A stretch of DNA of 64,000 bases from Hyaloraphidium curvatum (GCA_025558095.1 JAIVFI010000040.1:186001-250000), one strand, 5' to 3'; numbered from the stretch's first letter, positions 42,319-53,586 are shown. The notes: generated by a model from the sequence alone, not told the origin. Numbers and translations: made by a program.

Positions 42319-43503
42319 ATGCTAGCCACGATGCGCCCCGCGCGCCCCTTCCTCGCCCTCCTCCCCGCGCTGACCGCCGCGCCCGACGCGCGCCGCTCGT
42401 CGACCTCCGCGCCGCCCCGCCCGCTGACGCTCGCCACGCTCAACACGTACCTGATCCCGCCGTTCCTCTCCAAGCGCCACGCGGCGCTGCCGCCCGCGCT
42501 GCGCGCCGTCCCCCGCGCCGGGCGGCTGGCCGCGTGGCTGCCCGCCTCGGGCGCCGACCTCGCCTTCCTCCAGGAGGTCTGGGGCCCCGGCACGGACCTC
42601 CTGAACCGCGTGCCCGGCTACTCCTCCGGCCCGCCGGACGTGCGCAGCGTGGTCACGGAGGGCGGGTGGGTGCCCGCGGGCGCCGCCAGGACCGCGTGGG
42701 ACTGGTGGCGCATGTGGAACGCCGCAACGGGGGGCCTGTGGTTCGCTTCCAAGGACGGCTCGGTGCCGCCGGCGAGGTGGACCGGCAGGCACACGTACAC
42801 CGTGAGCGCGACGCCGAGCAGGAAGGGGGTGCTGGGGAGCCTGTGGGACGTGTCGGGGCACTGGGGCAAGGGGGCCAGATGGCTCTGCGTGTTCTCCACG
42901 CACCTGGACGCGTGGAACGACGGGAACAAGCGGGTGCAGCTGAAGGAGATGGCGGACTTTGTGGGCAGGTCGCTGGCGGGCCCCGTGCGGTCCGCCGTCG
43001 AGGCCGCCGAGCGGGAAGGCTGGGGCGGCAGGCCCGAGAGCTGGACAAAGGGCCCCATCGGCGCGCACCACGCCGACCCCATGGCGAGGGTCGCCGTGGT
43101 GCTGGTCGGGGACTTCAACATCGCCGCGCCCGCCTCGGCCGACGCCGCGGTCGACGGCTCCGCGTCGGGCCATTCGGCGCTGTACGCGTCTGAACTCCTC
43201 GGCATGATTCCACCGCGCAAATTGGTGGACCTTTTCGCCGCCTTCCGCGGGCAAGACGACCGCACGGCCACCTACGACAAGGTGAACAACGCTCTGGTGG
43301 AGCCCGGCCCGGGGAACCACGGGCGGATCGACCACGTGCTCGGTCTAGGCGCATTCGAGGACCCGGTGTCGGGGCGGACGGTGGAGCTGATGCCGCTCAG
43401 GTGCGTGGGGGCAGAGGTGGTGAGGCAGCAGCCGGGGTTGGAGCTGTCGGATCACTACCCGGTGGTGGTGAGGCTGGTTCCGGAGCCGAGGGCCGAGGAC
43501 TGA
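42319..43503 (+). CDS. Endonuclease/exonuclease/phosphatase (EEP) family phosphodiesterase
   Basis: Single exon, 394 aa, ATG 42319 (or Met five codons on). A hydrophobic start (PFLALLPALTAAPDA) may be a signal peptide. EEP fold motifs in order: LTLATLNTYLIPPF, DLAFLQEVWG (metal Glu), WLCVFSTHLDAWND, VAVVLVGDFNIAAP (GDFN), HGRIDHVLGLG and LSDHYPVVVRL (SDHxP). The spacing fits Mg-dependent phosphodiesterases such as neutral sphingomyelinase-type phospholipases rather than DNA repair nucleases, because of the HLDAWN and long loops. A lipid phosphodiesterase is therefore the best guess, not a proven activity. No intron splits it. Confidence 0.82.
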   Translation: MLATMRPARPFLALLPALTAAPDARRSSTSAPPRPLTLATLNTYLIPPFLSKRHAALPPALRAVPRAGRLAAWLPASGADLAFLQEVWGPGTDLLNRVPGYSSGPPDVRSVVTEGGWVPAGAARTAWDWWRMWNAATGGLWFASKDGSVPPARWTGRHTYTVSATPSRKGVLGSLWDVSGHWGKGARWLCVFSTHLDAWNDGNKRVQLKEMADFVGRSLAGPVRSAVEAAEREGWGGRPESWTKGPIGAHHADPMARVAVVLVGDFNIAAPASADAAVDGSASGHSALYASELLGMIPPRKLVDLFAAFRGQDDRTATYDKVNNALVEPGPGNHGRIDHVLGLGAFEDPVSGRTVELMPLRCVGAEVVRQQPGLELSDHYPVVVRLVPEPRAED

Positions 43504-43597
43504 GCGGCGGTTGAGGGGCAATAGAATCATTTTGACTGCGCCCTGCTTACCTCCGCTCCCTCGCCCAATCTCGTTTCCTCCGCCTTCCGGGCGCGCG

Positions 43598-44145
43598 ATG
43601 CCGACCCCCCTCCTCTCCCGCCCCGCGGACCTCGCCTTCGCCGCCTTCTTCTCCGTCCTCTTCGTGGCGGTGACCCTCGTCGACGGGCAGGTCGTCTATC
43701 CCGACGCGTTTCCCCCCTGGGCGCGCCGGCTGTACGCGAAAGCGTGGGAACGCGCGCCGCATCCCCTCCAGAAGGAGGCCCGGGCGTTCTACCGCTTCGG
43801 AATCATGGGCACGGCGGTGTTTTGCGTGGCGCCGGCGAGCGCGTGGTTGATCAGGGGGCTGTATCTCGGTGGGCCTCCCACCCTCGCAACTACTCCGACG
43901 TAGGCTGACGACGCGTTTTCGGGAAAGACTCCCCCGCGATAAACCTCCCCGGCCTCGTGGTCTCGGTGCACATCCTGACCAACATGGTCACCGGCGACGC
44001 GGACGTGCTGTTCGGCCCGCACGAGGGGTACGACACGAAAAAGAGGCTGGGGGTGGTGGGGCTGCATGCGGTGCCGTATGCGGCGGCGCTGGCGTTCGCG
44101 TATAGGTGCGGGGGGAGGTTGCTCGAGGGGCGGCGGGGAAGCTAG
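43598..44145 (+). CDS. EXPERA-domain membrane protein (TMEM97/sigma-2 receptor-like)
   Basis: Two exons (43598-43868, 43928-44145), 162 aa. The N-terminus MPTPLLSRPADLAFAAFF matches the family's RP.D..f.fF start. Helix 1 (FFSVLFVAVTLVDGQ) ends in Asp, and the next conserved block is AWERAPHPLQKEARAFYRF. Helix 2 is TAVFCVAPASAWLIRGLYL, helix 3 contains INLPGLVVSVHILTNMVTGD, and the last helix is LHAVPYAAALAFAYR. This four-helix arrangement is the EXPERA fold of TMEM97 and EBP, usually in the ER membrane and linked to sterol handling. The intron acceptor is an unusual AAAG, but it restores the conserved INLPGLV segment. Confidence 0.82.
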
Positions 44146-44327
44146 CTAGTGCGGGAGGGAGCGACGCCGGGGGTGTGGTTATCTGTTTCCGTGATCTCGC
44201 TTTCGGTGGGTGCGGTGTCCGTTCGGGGCTCGGATGTCCGGAGATCCGGGTGGGAAGTGGAGTTGATGGTTGGGGATCGCGGGCGTTTGGCGCGCCCCCG
44301 GAGTCAACAACCTCGTCGCGGATCCAC

Positions 44328-46529
44328 ATGCTCGGCGAGGGCACCGCGTCCCCGCGCGGCCGGGTTGACGCGTATCGCAGGCCACCCGTGCCGGCGCGGG
44401 GCCCCGCGGACGCGCGCGCCCCGCAGAAACGGTCGCCTCAACACCCTTTGCTGCAACTGGATTTCGAGCAGGTGGCGGTGCTCCCGCGGACGCCGTCGCA
44501 CCGCGAGGCCCGCAGTCTGTACGCGCCGGCCGCCAAGCCGTGGGGAGAGCGGGACCGCGGGTCGGACGGGCACCGTGCGGACGCGGGCGACCGGGAGCGG
44601 GACGGCGCGGGCCGGGCAAGGGAGCCCGCGCGGCCAACCGCGGACTACCTGCCGAGGAGCGACTCGGAGAGGGACTACCGGGCACGCGACGAGCCCGTTG
44701 CTGAAAGAAGGCACCGCGCGGACGCGGCGGACTACCGGCCGCGGACCCAAGCGGCGGCCCCCCGCTTGCGCACCGAATCTTCGCGCGACTACCGCCCGAG
44801 GGCCGAGCCCGCGCCCGAAACCAGGCGCAGGAGCGAGCCCGCCGCCGAGTACCGGCTGGAACGGGAACCGCTGCCCGCCGAGGAGCCCTTGAGGAACTAC
44901 CGTCACGAGCGGCCTGATCCCGACGCGGACTACCGCCGGCGCGCCGAGCCGGAAGTGGGCTACCGGCCCGCGGCGGACCCGCCCGGGGACTACCGCCCCA
45001 GGACCATCTCCCGCAGCAGCAGTCGCCACCCGGTTGACGAGGACTACCTCCCGGAACCGGCCCGGGCCGCCGCGCGCCCCCCGCCATCCCGGGAACGCCC
45101 CGCCCGCACCCCGCAGGCGGACGACTACCACCTCCGGCTCCCCGAGGAGCACCGCCGCCCCTATCCCGCGGAAACCTACCGCCCGCGGGCGGAGGCCCAG
45201 TCCGAGTACCGCGTGCCCGAGCGCGCGGACGAATCGTACCGCTCCCCGCGGCGGTACACGGACGGCGACGTGCGGGGATCGCGCGATTTCGGGGCGCTGG
45301 CTCCCCGTGCGGCGAGGGAGCCGGTGCCTGTCGCTGTGCGGGAGCCGGGCTACGCGCGGGAAGCCGCGCCTACCTCGCGGGAACGGGCCTACCGGAGGGA
45401 CCCGTCGCCCCTTTCGCGGGAGCAGGCCTACGCGAGGAACCCGCTGTCTCCTTACCGCGAACCCCCCATTGTTCGCGAACCTGCGCCCGCGCCGCGCGAG
45501 GTGCCGTACTCGCGCGAACCGGCCCCGCTGCCGCGGGAGTACGCCTACGCCCGCGAACCCCTCCCCTTGCCCCAGGATCCGCTTCCCTCCCGCGAGCCCT
45601 CCTACGCCCGCGAACCCCCGCCCCTCCCCCGCGCGCGCACGTACACCCGCGATCCGTCACCCCTGCCCCGCGACCCCTTACCCTTGCCTCGCGAACCGGC
45701 CTACGAGCGCGATCTCGCCCCGGCACCGCGCGAACACCCCCGCGCGACCGCACCCCGCGAGCGTGGCTCCGCAATCTTCTCGTGGGACGCCCCCCCGCGC
45801 GTGCCGGCCTACGCGAGGGAGCCCCCGCCGCCGTCGAGGGCGTCGGCGTCGCCGCCGTACGTGAGGCGGGATCCGTCGCCGAGGAGGGATCCTTCCCCGC
45901 GCCGGAGAGATCCGGAGCCCGTGCGCGAACCGGTGCCGGTGCAGAGGGGGTATCGGACCGCGGCGAGGGAGGTCGATGTGCCTGCGTACCGGGAACCGCG
46001 CGAGCGCGATCGGGAACGGGAGAGGGACGGGGACCGGGAGCGCGAACGGGCGTACCCACTTGACCCGCACCCCCGGCGCGACCCGCTCCTCCAGCCCTCG
46101 GCCCGCGAGCAGCCGGGGAGTAGCTCGGCGTCGTACCTCGTCGGCCCGCGCGGGCAGGTGCACGGCCGGCTTGCGGGGGAGGATTACCTGGTGCGTCGAC
46201 CTGGCTCATCCGATCGGTGGTGGGGAGTGCTGATCTCCCCTTCCGTGCACGAGCAGGACCGTCCGCAGCAATCGTACCGCGCCGACGCCTACAGGGAGAA
46301 CCTCCCTCCCTCCTCCCGCCCGTCGGAACCGACGACGGTGGCGTACCTGCGCAAGTACGGCCTCTCCTCCACATCGCCCGAGCCCGACGACCGGCCCCGC
46401 CGCGCGGTGCAGGGGTACGGGGCGGGGAAGCCGCCGAGGGAGGAGGAGTTCACGAGGGTGCTGGACGTGGAGAGGATCAGGAGGCTGCCGAAGCTGCCGG
46501 CGGTGGACGGCGGGAGGGGGTATTACTAG
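44328..46529 (+). CDS. Arg/Pro/Tyr/Glu-rich disordered repeat protein
   Basis: ATG 44328; longer upstream frame lacks ATG. One intron, 46191-46256 (GTGCGT, branch GCTGATC, acceptor GAGCAG, 66 nt, a multiple of three), is strongly suggested though the frame stays open; spliced length 711 aa. The first half repeats DYRPR/DYR.RAEP units (for example DSERDYRARDEP, DYRPRAEPAPETRR). The second half repeats YARE-PPPLPRE units (YARNPLSPYREP, YAREPLPLPQDP, YTRDPSPLPRDP). Net charge is balanced by Arg and Glu/Asp, with almost no hydrophobic core. The more ordered C-terminus reads TTVAYLRKYGLSS and LDVERIRRLPKLPAVDG. Probably a scaffold or phase-separating protein; function unknown. Confidence 0.65.
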   Translation: MLGEGTASPRGRVDAYRRPPVPARGPADARAPQKRSPQHPLLQLDFEQVAVLPRTPSHREARSLYAPAAKPWGERDRGSDGHRADAGDRERDGAGRAREPARPTADYLPRSDSERDYRARDEPVAERRHRADAADYRPRTQAAAPRLRTESSRDYRPRAEPAPETRRRSEPAAEYRLEREPLPAEEPLRNYRHERPDPDADYRRRAEPEVGYRPAADPPGDYRPRTISRSSSRHPVDEDYLPEPARAAARPPPSRERPARTPQADDYHLRLPEEHRRPYPAETYRPRAEAQSEYRVPERADESYRSPRRYTDGDVRGSRDFGALAPRAAREPVPVAVREPGYAREAAPTSRERAYRRDPSPLSREQAYARNPLSPYREPPIVREPAPAPREVPYSREPAPLPREYAYAREPLPLPQDPLPSREPSYAREPPPLPRARTYTRDPSPLPRDPLPLPREPAYERDLAPAPREHPRATAPRERGSAIFSWDAPPRVPAYAREPPPPSRASASPPYVRRDPSPRRDPSPRRRDPEPVREPVPVQRGYRTAAREVDVPAYREPRERDRERERDGDRERERAYPLDPHPRRDPLLQPSAREQPGSSSASYLVGPRGQVHGRLAGEDYLVRRPGSSDRWWGVLISPSVHEQDRPQQSYRADAYRENLPPSSRPSEPTTVAYLRKYGLSSTSPEPDDRPRRAVQGYGAGKPPREEEFTRVLDVERIRRLPKLPAVDGGRGYY

Positions 46530-48000
46530 CCCGCGTGGGCGGGCGGGGGCCGCGGATGCGGTGGAGGGCATGCTGGTGTTGTTGTAGCGTCGGTTTGGGG
46601 CAAGGCTAGGTGCGATTGATGTGTGATCTTGATGGGGTCGCGGACGCCTCCGCCTCCGCCTCGGCCTCGCCGAATCGACCGATTCCACGCCCGCGAACTG
46701 CAATTGCATGCACTAAAGTTGCCGAACGATAGAGGAGAGGGAATTGGGGCGTAAGCCTCGATGGGGAGGAGGCCGTGCGAGCAGCTCCAGCTCAGTCAAG
46801 TCGCGCGCCTTTGACCCCATACCACGGCCGCCGCCGGCCGATTCCGACCTCCTGCGCACCATCTCCCCGCCAATTCGTTCGATTGCCGCCGTTTCGGATG
46901 CCGTTGCGCCGGATCCGGCTCCCCAGGAGGAGCGCCTGAAGGTGGCTGATCGCGGCACCGGGTCGGTCGGGCGGTCGAGGCGCCCGGGCGTCGCCTGGCG
47001 GCCATCCGCCTCCGGGGTCCAGGGAGACAGTGGGAAAAGCTGGAGAGCAAAGAAGATCGGGGTTCCACGGCGCTGGGAGCAGTCCGCGGGGACGAAGCCG
47101 CGGAAGCCGCCTCCTTTGCCACATGTGAAGAGCGCAGGAAACTCGAAAATGGCCCCGTCGATGCTGGAACGGCGCCGATGGGCTCGTGAGGTGGGGGATC
47201 GCACGTACGGATTTTCTCGCCACCGAACGGGGGCGCCCGGGCCGCGGATCGCGCCCCCGGGGCGGGTCTCCGGTGCCGTGCGGTTCGGGAACCGTGCCGA
47301 CGACGCAACACCATGCACGCGAGGAAACGAATCAGAGCCTGTGCGAGCACGGCGGGCATGAGGGAAGAACTGTGCGGTTCCGTAGCGGCCGAATAAAGCC
47401 AGAGCGGCGTCGGCCCGTGCTCAGAAGTGCGGTCCCCGGTCGGAGCGTGCACCGGTCTCCTGGCTTTCCGTCCTTGAGGAGGGCTTCAGTTGGCCCGGCG
47501 GGTGCGAGATCGGCCTCGGACTTGCTCGACCGGTGCCGGGAGACCTTTCCTATGCGTGGGAGGCATTCCAACGGCGGCATCCCATGCGGCGGCCCGGGGC
47601 GGGAACCAGGGCCCGATCGGACGCCGCTTCGGCCGATTCCGACGCGAAAGTGCCCCAGCGCCGGCCGGGGGCGGATGCCTGATGATGCTGGCGGTCCCAG
47701 AGTGCCGAGGACGAAACTCTCCAGATCGGCAGGCCGTGACTAACGGGAAGGGACTTTGGTGGTCGGACGGTGCGTCACGGCCCGGGCTGGTGCGCTCCAA
47801 AGCCAAAAGGCGCGGGCCTGCCCCCCACTCATTCTCCTCATCACAGCTGCAACGTCGAGCAAGACCTCCGTTGGCAACTGTGACAGGGCCAAGTCGCCCC
47901 AAGAACCCCTCGCAAGTCAAGCAAGTCGTCTCCGGCGCAGTCGTCGGCAGCGTCTTCTTCGCAAGTCAAGCTTCTCGTAACCGAAGGAAAACCATCCACC
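46530..48000. other. 1.5-kb gene-poor gap
   Basis: The largest gene-free stretch in the window. Open frames exist on both strands, for example 46744-47361 plus, but the longest lack an ATG start, and I see no motif or splice support. It presumably holds the transporter promoter and long UTRs. I see no gene. Confidence 0.55.
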
Positions 48001-50643
48001 ATGGGCTGCGGGTGAGTGGCGCCGCGCCGCCCCCGCCCGCCGCCGCCCGCGCTGCTCCCGCCGGGGCGACCGCGGGGCCGCCGGCGGCCGGGCGGGGGCG
48101 CGCCCGCGGGGGACACCCCGCCCTTCTCCGGCCGGCCGCTGATGCGTCCCGCCGCCGCCCCCCGCCAGAGACACTATCAAGGCCAAGGTCATCGCCCACT
48201 ACACCGTTGACGTGAGTTGACGGCGCCCCCGCGGCGGCCGGACAGGCCGCCGCCGCCCCGCCCGTGCACCTGTGGCTGATCCACTCCCCCCCCCTCCCCG
48301 CCCCCTCCTGCGCCGCCGTGCCCCTTCCCGCATCCAGAAAAAGCCTCGGGACCCCAAGGCTATTGAGGCGGACCGCTGGTTCGCGTTCCCGCCCTCGTAC
48401 TACATCAACGAGAAGGTGCGTGACTCATGGCTGCTGGCGTGCGTCGCGGCCGCTCCAGCTCGCTGACGGTGCATTCCCCGCATCCGCATCGCATCCTTCC
48501 AGATCAATGGCCAGGGTGGCCAGATCTGCCGCATTCCCTTCAACCGCTGGGCCCTCATGCCGGCGGCGGTGATCATCCAGATGTGTGTCGGTACCTTCTA
48601 CGCCTGGTCCGGATACAACGCGGCCATCGACACCACCATCAACGGCAGCGCCGCCGCCGGTCTTGCTCCCAACACGTTCTACAGTGAGCATCGCGGGCGG
48701 CGTCGGATCGGCGTGCCGTCGCTGATCACTCGCCCCAGTCGCCGTCGCCTGCTTCGGTCCCTGCGCTGCCGTCTTCGGTCCCTGGATGGAGCGTGTCGGG
48801 CCCCGCACCGGTGCTTTCCTCGGTCTTTCCATGTACTACATCGGCCAGCTCCTCGCCGCCGTCGCCACCGTGACGAAGCAGCTCTGGCTCCTGTACATCG
48901 GCTACGGCATCATCGGTGGTGCTGGTCTCGGTGTTGCGTACATTTCCCCCGTGTCGCCCCTTCAGAAGTGGTTCCCCGACTGGTGCGTGCTCTCTCGGCG
49001 CTTCCGGGTCGCATGTTCTGATCCGTCTCGCGCAGGCGTGGCCTGGCCTCCGGTCTCGCCGTCGCTGGCTTCGGTGCTGGGTCGATCATTGCTCCCTTCG
49101 GTCAGAACGCGCTGATCCAAGCCAACGGCGGCAACCCCTGGCTCGCCTTCGTCGTGCTCGGCTCCGTCTACTGGGTCATCTCGGTGCGTTCATTGCATCG
49201 ATGCACGCCGACCGGCCGCTGACCTTGCATCTCCAGATGACCTGCGCGCTCGTGCTCCGTATCCCTCCCCCCGGCTACACCGTCAAGGGCATGACCGTCG
49301 ACACGATCAAGGGTGCCGACGCCGCTCTCAAGTCCGACGCCACCAAGGCCGCCGACGCCGCTGCGGCCGAGGCTGCCGTTGCCGGCCCCAAGGAGGAGAC
49401 CACCACGACCCTCGTCGAAGCCGCTGCTCTTTCCAACAACGCTGCCGAGGCCGAAGTCGCTCAGGTCGCCGCCAAGGTCGACATCGAGGCGCCCGCCCCT
49501 GCGCCCGCTGCAGGCGACATCAAGGTCGAGACCAAGGCCCGCACCCCCATCGAGATCCTGCAGAGCATGTCGCTCATCGACGCCGCCACGTCGTTCGAGT
49601 ACCGCCTCATGTACATCATGCTCTTCGGCAACTTGATGCTTGGTGCGTCGCATGCCCACTCACCACCTGCATGCGTACTGATGCATCCCCCGCAGGTCTC
49701 ACGACGATCTCGAAGCTGCAGGACATGTGCAAGAACCAGTTCGGCCGCTCGCCCACCGAGGCTGCCACCATCAACTCGATCAACTCGGTGTTCAACCTCG
49801 GCGGACGTGTCGGGTTCTCGCTCCTGTCGGACAAGATTGGCCGCAAGTCCGTCTACCTGATCACTCTCGGATCGCAGGCTATTATCCTTGGGTTCCTGCC
49901 CCTGGTCTTCAACAACCTTGTGCGTCTGCCGGGCGCGGATGCGCCGCGCGGCCGCTGACCCCCCATCCCCTTCAGGTCTACTGGGCCTTCCTGCTCTGCA
50001 TCTTCATCGTCTCGGCCGCCTACGGCTCCGGCTTCGGTGTCATCCCCGCCTTCCTTGCTGACATGTTCGGCGCCAAGAACGTCGGTGCCACCCACGGCAT
50101 CATCCTCACCACCTGGTCCATCGGCGGTGTGGTCGGCGTGCTCGTCTACAACAACATCCTCAACGTGCGTGACGCTGGGGGGTGTTGCGGTGATCGGAGC
50201 TGACTTTTGCGCGTTTCCGACCCCGGACCGCCCCCGACCCCTCCCGCGACCCCCCCAACAGTGGCAGGTCAGCATCTACGGCAAGAATGCACCCAACGTT
50301 TACAACATAAACTTCTACGCGAGTGACGCCTTTAGAATTTAGTTTTGCGATTCTGACCGGCGCTCCCTGCAGTGGCTCCTGCCCATCGCCATCATCGGCT
50401 TCCTTGTCACGCTCCTCATCAGGACGAACATTCGGGACCGCATCCTCCCGCGCCAGCCCGGGGAGATTGCCCGTATCCGCGTCGGCCGCTCGCTCACCTT
50501 CTGGAAGTCGCCTTGCACTTTCGAGCGCCTGTCGAGGGATGCCGAGGACAAATTGTGGAACGACTATCTGATGTCTCAGGTGGGCCGTTGTACGCGTTGA
50601 TTCCTTCATCCCGTGCTCATTCCGCACCTCCAGGGCATGTAAA
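48001..50643 (+). CDS. MFS transporter, oxalate:formate antiporter-like (OFA family)
   Basis: Twelve exons, all joining in phase to 598 aa: 48001-48011, 48169-48211, 48338-48415, 48503-48683, 48739-48982, 49036-49183, 49237-49642, 49696-49919, 49976-50164, 50262-50318, 50373-50579, 50635-50643. Signature segments are RWALMPAAVIIQMCVGTFYA, ISPVSPLQKWFPDWRGLASG, SVFNLGGRVGFSLLSDKIG (the A-like motif with DKIGR) and IPAFLADMFGAKNVGATHG. A large acidic/Ala-rich cytosolic loop (about residues 260-350) separates the two six-helix halves. The protein ends YLMSQGM. The first exon has 11 nt and the last 9 nt. The intron at 50319 begins GC rather than GT. Relatives exchange oxalate, formate or other monocarboxylates; substrate unproven here. 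Confidence 0.9.
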
Positions 50644-50986
50644 CGTCCGGTTTCCGTGTTCGAGAGGTCGTTTTCGGGTGTTCTGTTCAAGGGTGATGTT
50701 AAGCGGCGCCAGCCGAAGTTGATGTGTAGACAAGCTCTCGGGCTTCAAAGTTGTTTCAATCAAAGGGCGATATGGGGGATTTCGAACTAGTTGACTTGTC
50801 CACAGAACGGCTTGGAGGTTGGGTGGTGGTGGGACGGTTCGATGGACTCCCTTGGTGGGACCGAACCATATCCCCTCGAGCTCGTTTCCCCAGCGTGCTC
50901 GCCGCGGTCCCCGGCTGAGCATGAATTGCAACTAGTTCTAACAGCCGTCGTCGCGTCGCTGGTGTTTCATTCGGTTGCAATTCGCC
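50644..50986. other. Intergenic region
   Basis: About 340 bp between the transporter and the next plus-strand gene. No gene. The sequence around the transporter stop resembles one at 54364 (see findings). Confidence 0.45.
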
Positions 50987-53399
50987 ATGGCGGGCGAGAA
51001 GCGCGGTCCCGACGCCGAGAACTCGGGCGGCCCTGAACAAGGTCCAAAGAAGGTTCGAGGAAACGATGACGGTCGGTCCGCGCGTTCTTGGAGATCTACT
51101 TTGGTGTCGGACGCTGACTGCTCGCCCTGTGCCCGCCACATGGCCGTCTTGCTTCTCGCAGCTGTCGCGGACACCATTGCTCCCCCTCGTTTCATTGCCC
51201 TGACTTCCAAGAACGTTACGGATCTCAAGAGGCAGTTCCGAACCAGCAAGAACGTTACCGAGGCCGGCATTGGCGACATGGAGTTCGTTTTGCTCGACAA
51301 CGCCAGCGCGACCGACAGGTCATGAAGATTGAAGACGTGCGCAAGATCTGGCAGGACCACAAGGCGCTTGGCCCTCAGAACCTCTTCATCGCCATCTGGT
51401 CCCTCCTTGCAAACACGCACAACCTGATTTGGACCGGTGCAGACTTTGAGCCCCCCGAGCACCACAACCTGGAGGACTGGGCGTCGCTCCCGGAGCCCAG
51501 GGCGCTCGACCGGGCCCAGATCGAAGAGCTGGCAGAGTCCCGGAACGTGCTCAAGAGTTCGGTGCTCGAGAGCGAGGTCATCCTGCTGGATCTCTCGGCG
51601 GCCAAAGACGACGGCGTGGTCACGTACAAGTACGACATCCTCCCGCACATGCAGTCCCGCGTCACTGCGGACATGGGAGCCGGCGGCGTCACCATCCCGC
51701 TCGTACAGGCCGTATGGGAACTGATGCGCAACCAAGGTCTTCTGGTCGGCGGTTTCGATGCCGAGGGGTCGAGGAGCCGAGCCATGCGGTCGTGGAAGCG
51801 AGAGGGCCGGGAAGACACTGATCGAGGTAAGTGTGCGCGAGGGGATCGAGTTCCCGAGCTAACAACCCACGTCCTTTGCAGACGGCTTTGTTGCCGACGA
51901 CAGCTTGCGCCCCGAGCTGGTCGAGATCGCCAAGCGCCGGTATTTCCAGCCCGCGACGGTCGCGGCCGTCGAGCGCATCCTCCTAGAGACGGCCGCCAAG
52001 AACAACGGTTTCCTGGGTCGGAACGGAGCATACGCGGCGGTGGCGGATGCCAAATTGCCTGCGGACCCCACACAGCCCCTCATCCACGACGTCCTCGTGC
52101 TGCTTCGCAATGCGGACCCGCCGCTCCTGCAGAGCCCGCCTTCGGGAGGTAGTCACACGACGGTCGACTACTCTCAGTTCCCGTTTCCGATCTGGACCGA
52201 GGACAATTTCTTTACGGGACCGGATCGGACGTTCCAGTCTGAGCTCGCCCTTTCCTTCGTGGACAACATCTTTGAGCGCGTGGTGGCGGCCCCCAACGCC
52301 GAAATGGGGAAGCTGCGAAGAACTTTCGACGCCGAGAAGCTCCAGCTGCTCGAGCTGCGCATCGCTGGCACGCGCACAATCCGCCTCCATGAGTTGGACA
52401 ACGCGGATCTCTCGATCAGGAAACCCGCGCGTGCAGCGCTGCTCGAGGTCATCAAGTCCTTCATCGACCTTTGCCGCGACCTGGGCAACAGCCAGATCCT
52501 GTTCGTGCTCACGGCCAAGGGGCGCAAGGTTGCTGCTCGGCTTGTCCAGCTGAACAAGCGCATCGGCCGGCTGCGTGAGCCCGAGAACGATCGGAGGGCC
52601 GCTCTCGGCATCACGTGCGCCAAGGCGGTCGTCGCGGAGTGCGAGCGACTCCTGGCCGAGGGCCGCGTGAATCCGCCGCTCAGGCCCATGTACGCGGCCA
52701 CTCCCGGTGGCTTCACGCCGATTCAGATCTATCCTTCGGGCTTCCAAGTCGACGGCTTCTTCCAGGCGCGGATGCGCATCTCGAAAACCATGCGGCACGG
52801 CGAAGACGGCAGCCAGTACCGGTGAGGCTGGAATGCGCTGCACCAGACCCAATTGATCCTCACCCGCATCACTACAGGATCCACATTCTGGACGAGATCG
52901 AAGATTTGATCCGGTACATCTACGGCTTTTGCTCCGGCCGCCTCGAGCTTGCCTGGGCCGAGAACAAGGAGTACCACTCGTGGGACGAGGACGCGCCGCG
53001 TTTCCGCCCTTTCAAGCGAAGTTCCTTCGTCGACGGCGTCGACCGCTATGCGTTCGTCATTGCGCAGGAGCTCAAGCAGTTCATCGTGGCCGACGGTGAT
53101 CGGGCTGCCTGGCGTTCCGGTGAGGTTCTCTCTTTCATTCCTCACGGCCATACTTCTGACGCAGTTCCATGGTAGACGCCACCATGGACTCGATTGGCGC
53201 TGCGATTCTCCCTGTCTGCAGCGCGCTGCCGCAGTTCTTTGCGTCGTTGCAGAAGAAGGAGGACGTCGTCATGAGCGAGCCCGGGGACGAGATCAAGCAG
53301 GAGGCGCGTCACGTGAAGCTCGAGGACGACGGCGCGGACGACATCATCGAGATCCTGGACGACGACGAGGAGGAGGACGACGATCTCATCGAACTCTGA
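50987..53399 (+). CDS. Unknown protein with SUMO- and SIM-like acidic tail, 696 aa
   Basis: Six exons (50987-51071, 51162-51253, 51319-51826, 51882-52821, 52878-53119, 53176-53399). A basic N-terminus (EKRGPDAENSGGPEQGPKKV) is followed by VADTIAPPRFIALTSKNV, a helical VMKIEDVRKIWQDHKALG and a large alpha/beta body with LFIAIWSLLANTHNLIW, QILFVLTAKGRKVAARL, QIYPSGFQVDGFFQARMRI and IHILDEIEDLIRYIYGFCSG. The last exon ends HVKLEDDGADDIIEILDDDE and a run of acids, a SUMO consensus (VKLE) plus a SUMO-interacting motif. Intron 51254-51318 (GTTACC...GACAG) removes an apparent frameshift. The acceptor of the last intron was chosen to keep this tail in phase; it is a plain TAG. A nuclear role is suggested; family unknown. 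Confidence 0.65.
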
Positions 53400-53586
53400 G
53401 GTGCGGCGGGCTTCGCTTGCTGGCAATCAGCTTCTGACGTCCTTTGGCAGCACACGACTGTTTCGCACTGTTCTATGTCACCAAGTTCGATTGCACCCAA
53501 TACTTTTCCGACGCTGATTGACGTCTATGTCTCCCGAGGATGAATGTAATGATCGTACTGCCAAACGCGCTCGCTTCGAGCCAACA

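Noticed and set aside
44179-45152. Minus-strand frames of about 280-300 codons
   Set aside because: Shadows of the Arg/Pro/Tyr repeat protein. The repeat makes all frames open.
46744-47361. Plus-strand frame of 206 codons in the gene-poor gap
   Set aside because: Starts at TTG, not ATG, with no recognisable motif or splice support. Left as intergenic.
51254-51330. Frame break with a stop at about 51325 in the SUMO/SIM-tail gene
   Set aside because: Removing a GTTACC...GACAG intron rejoins the frames with sensible sequence.
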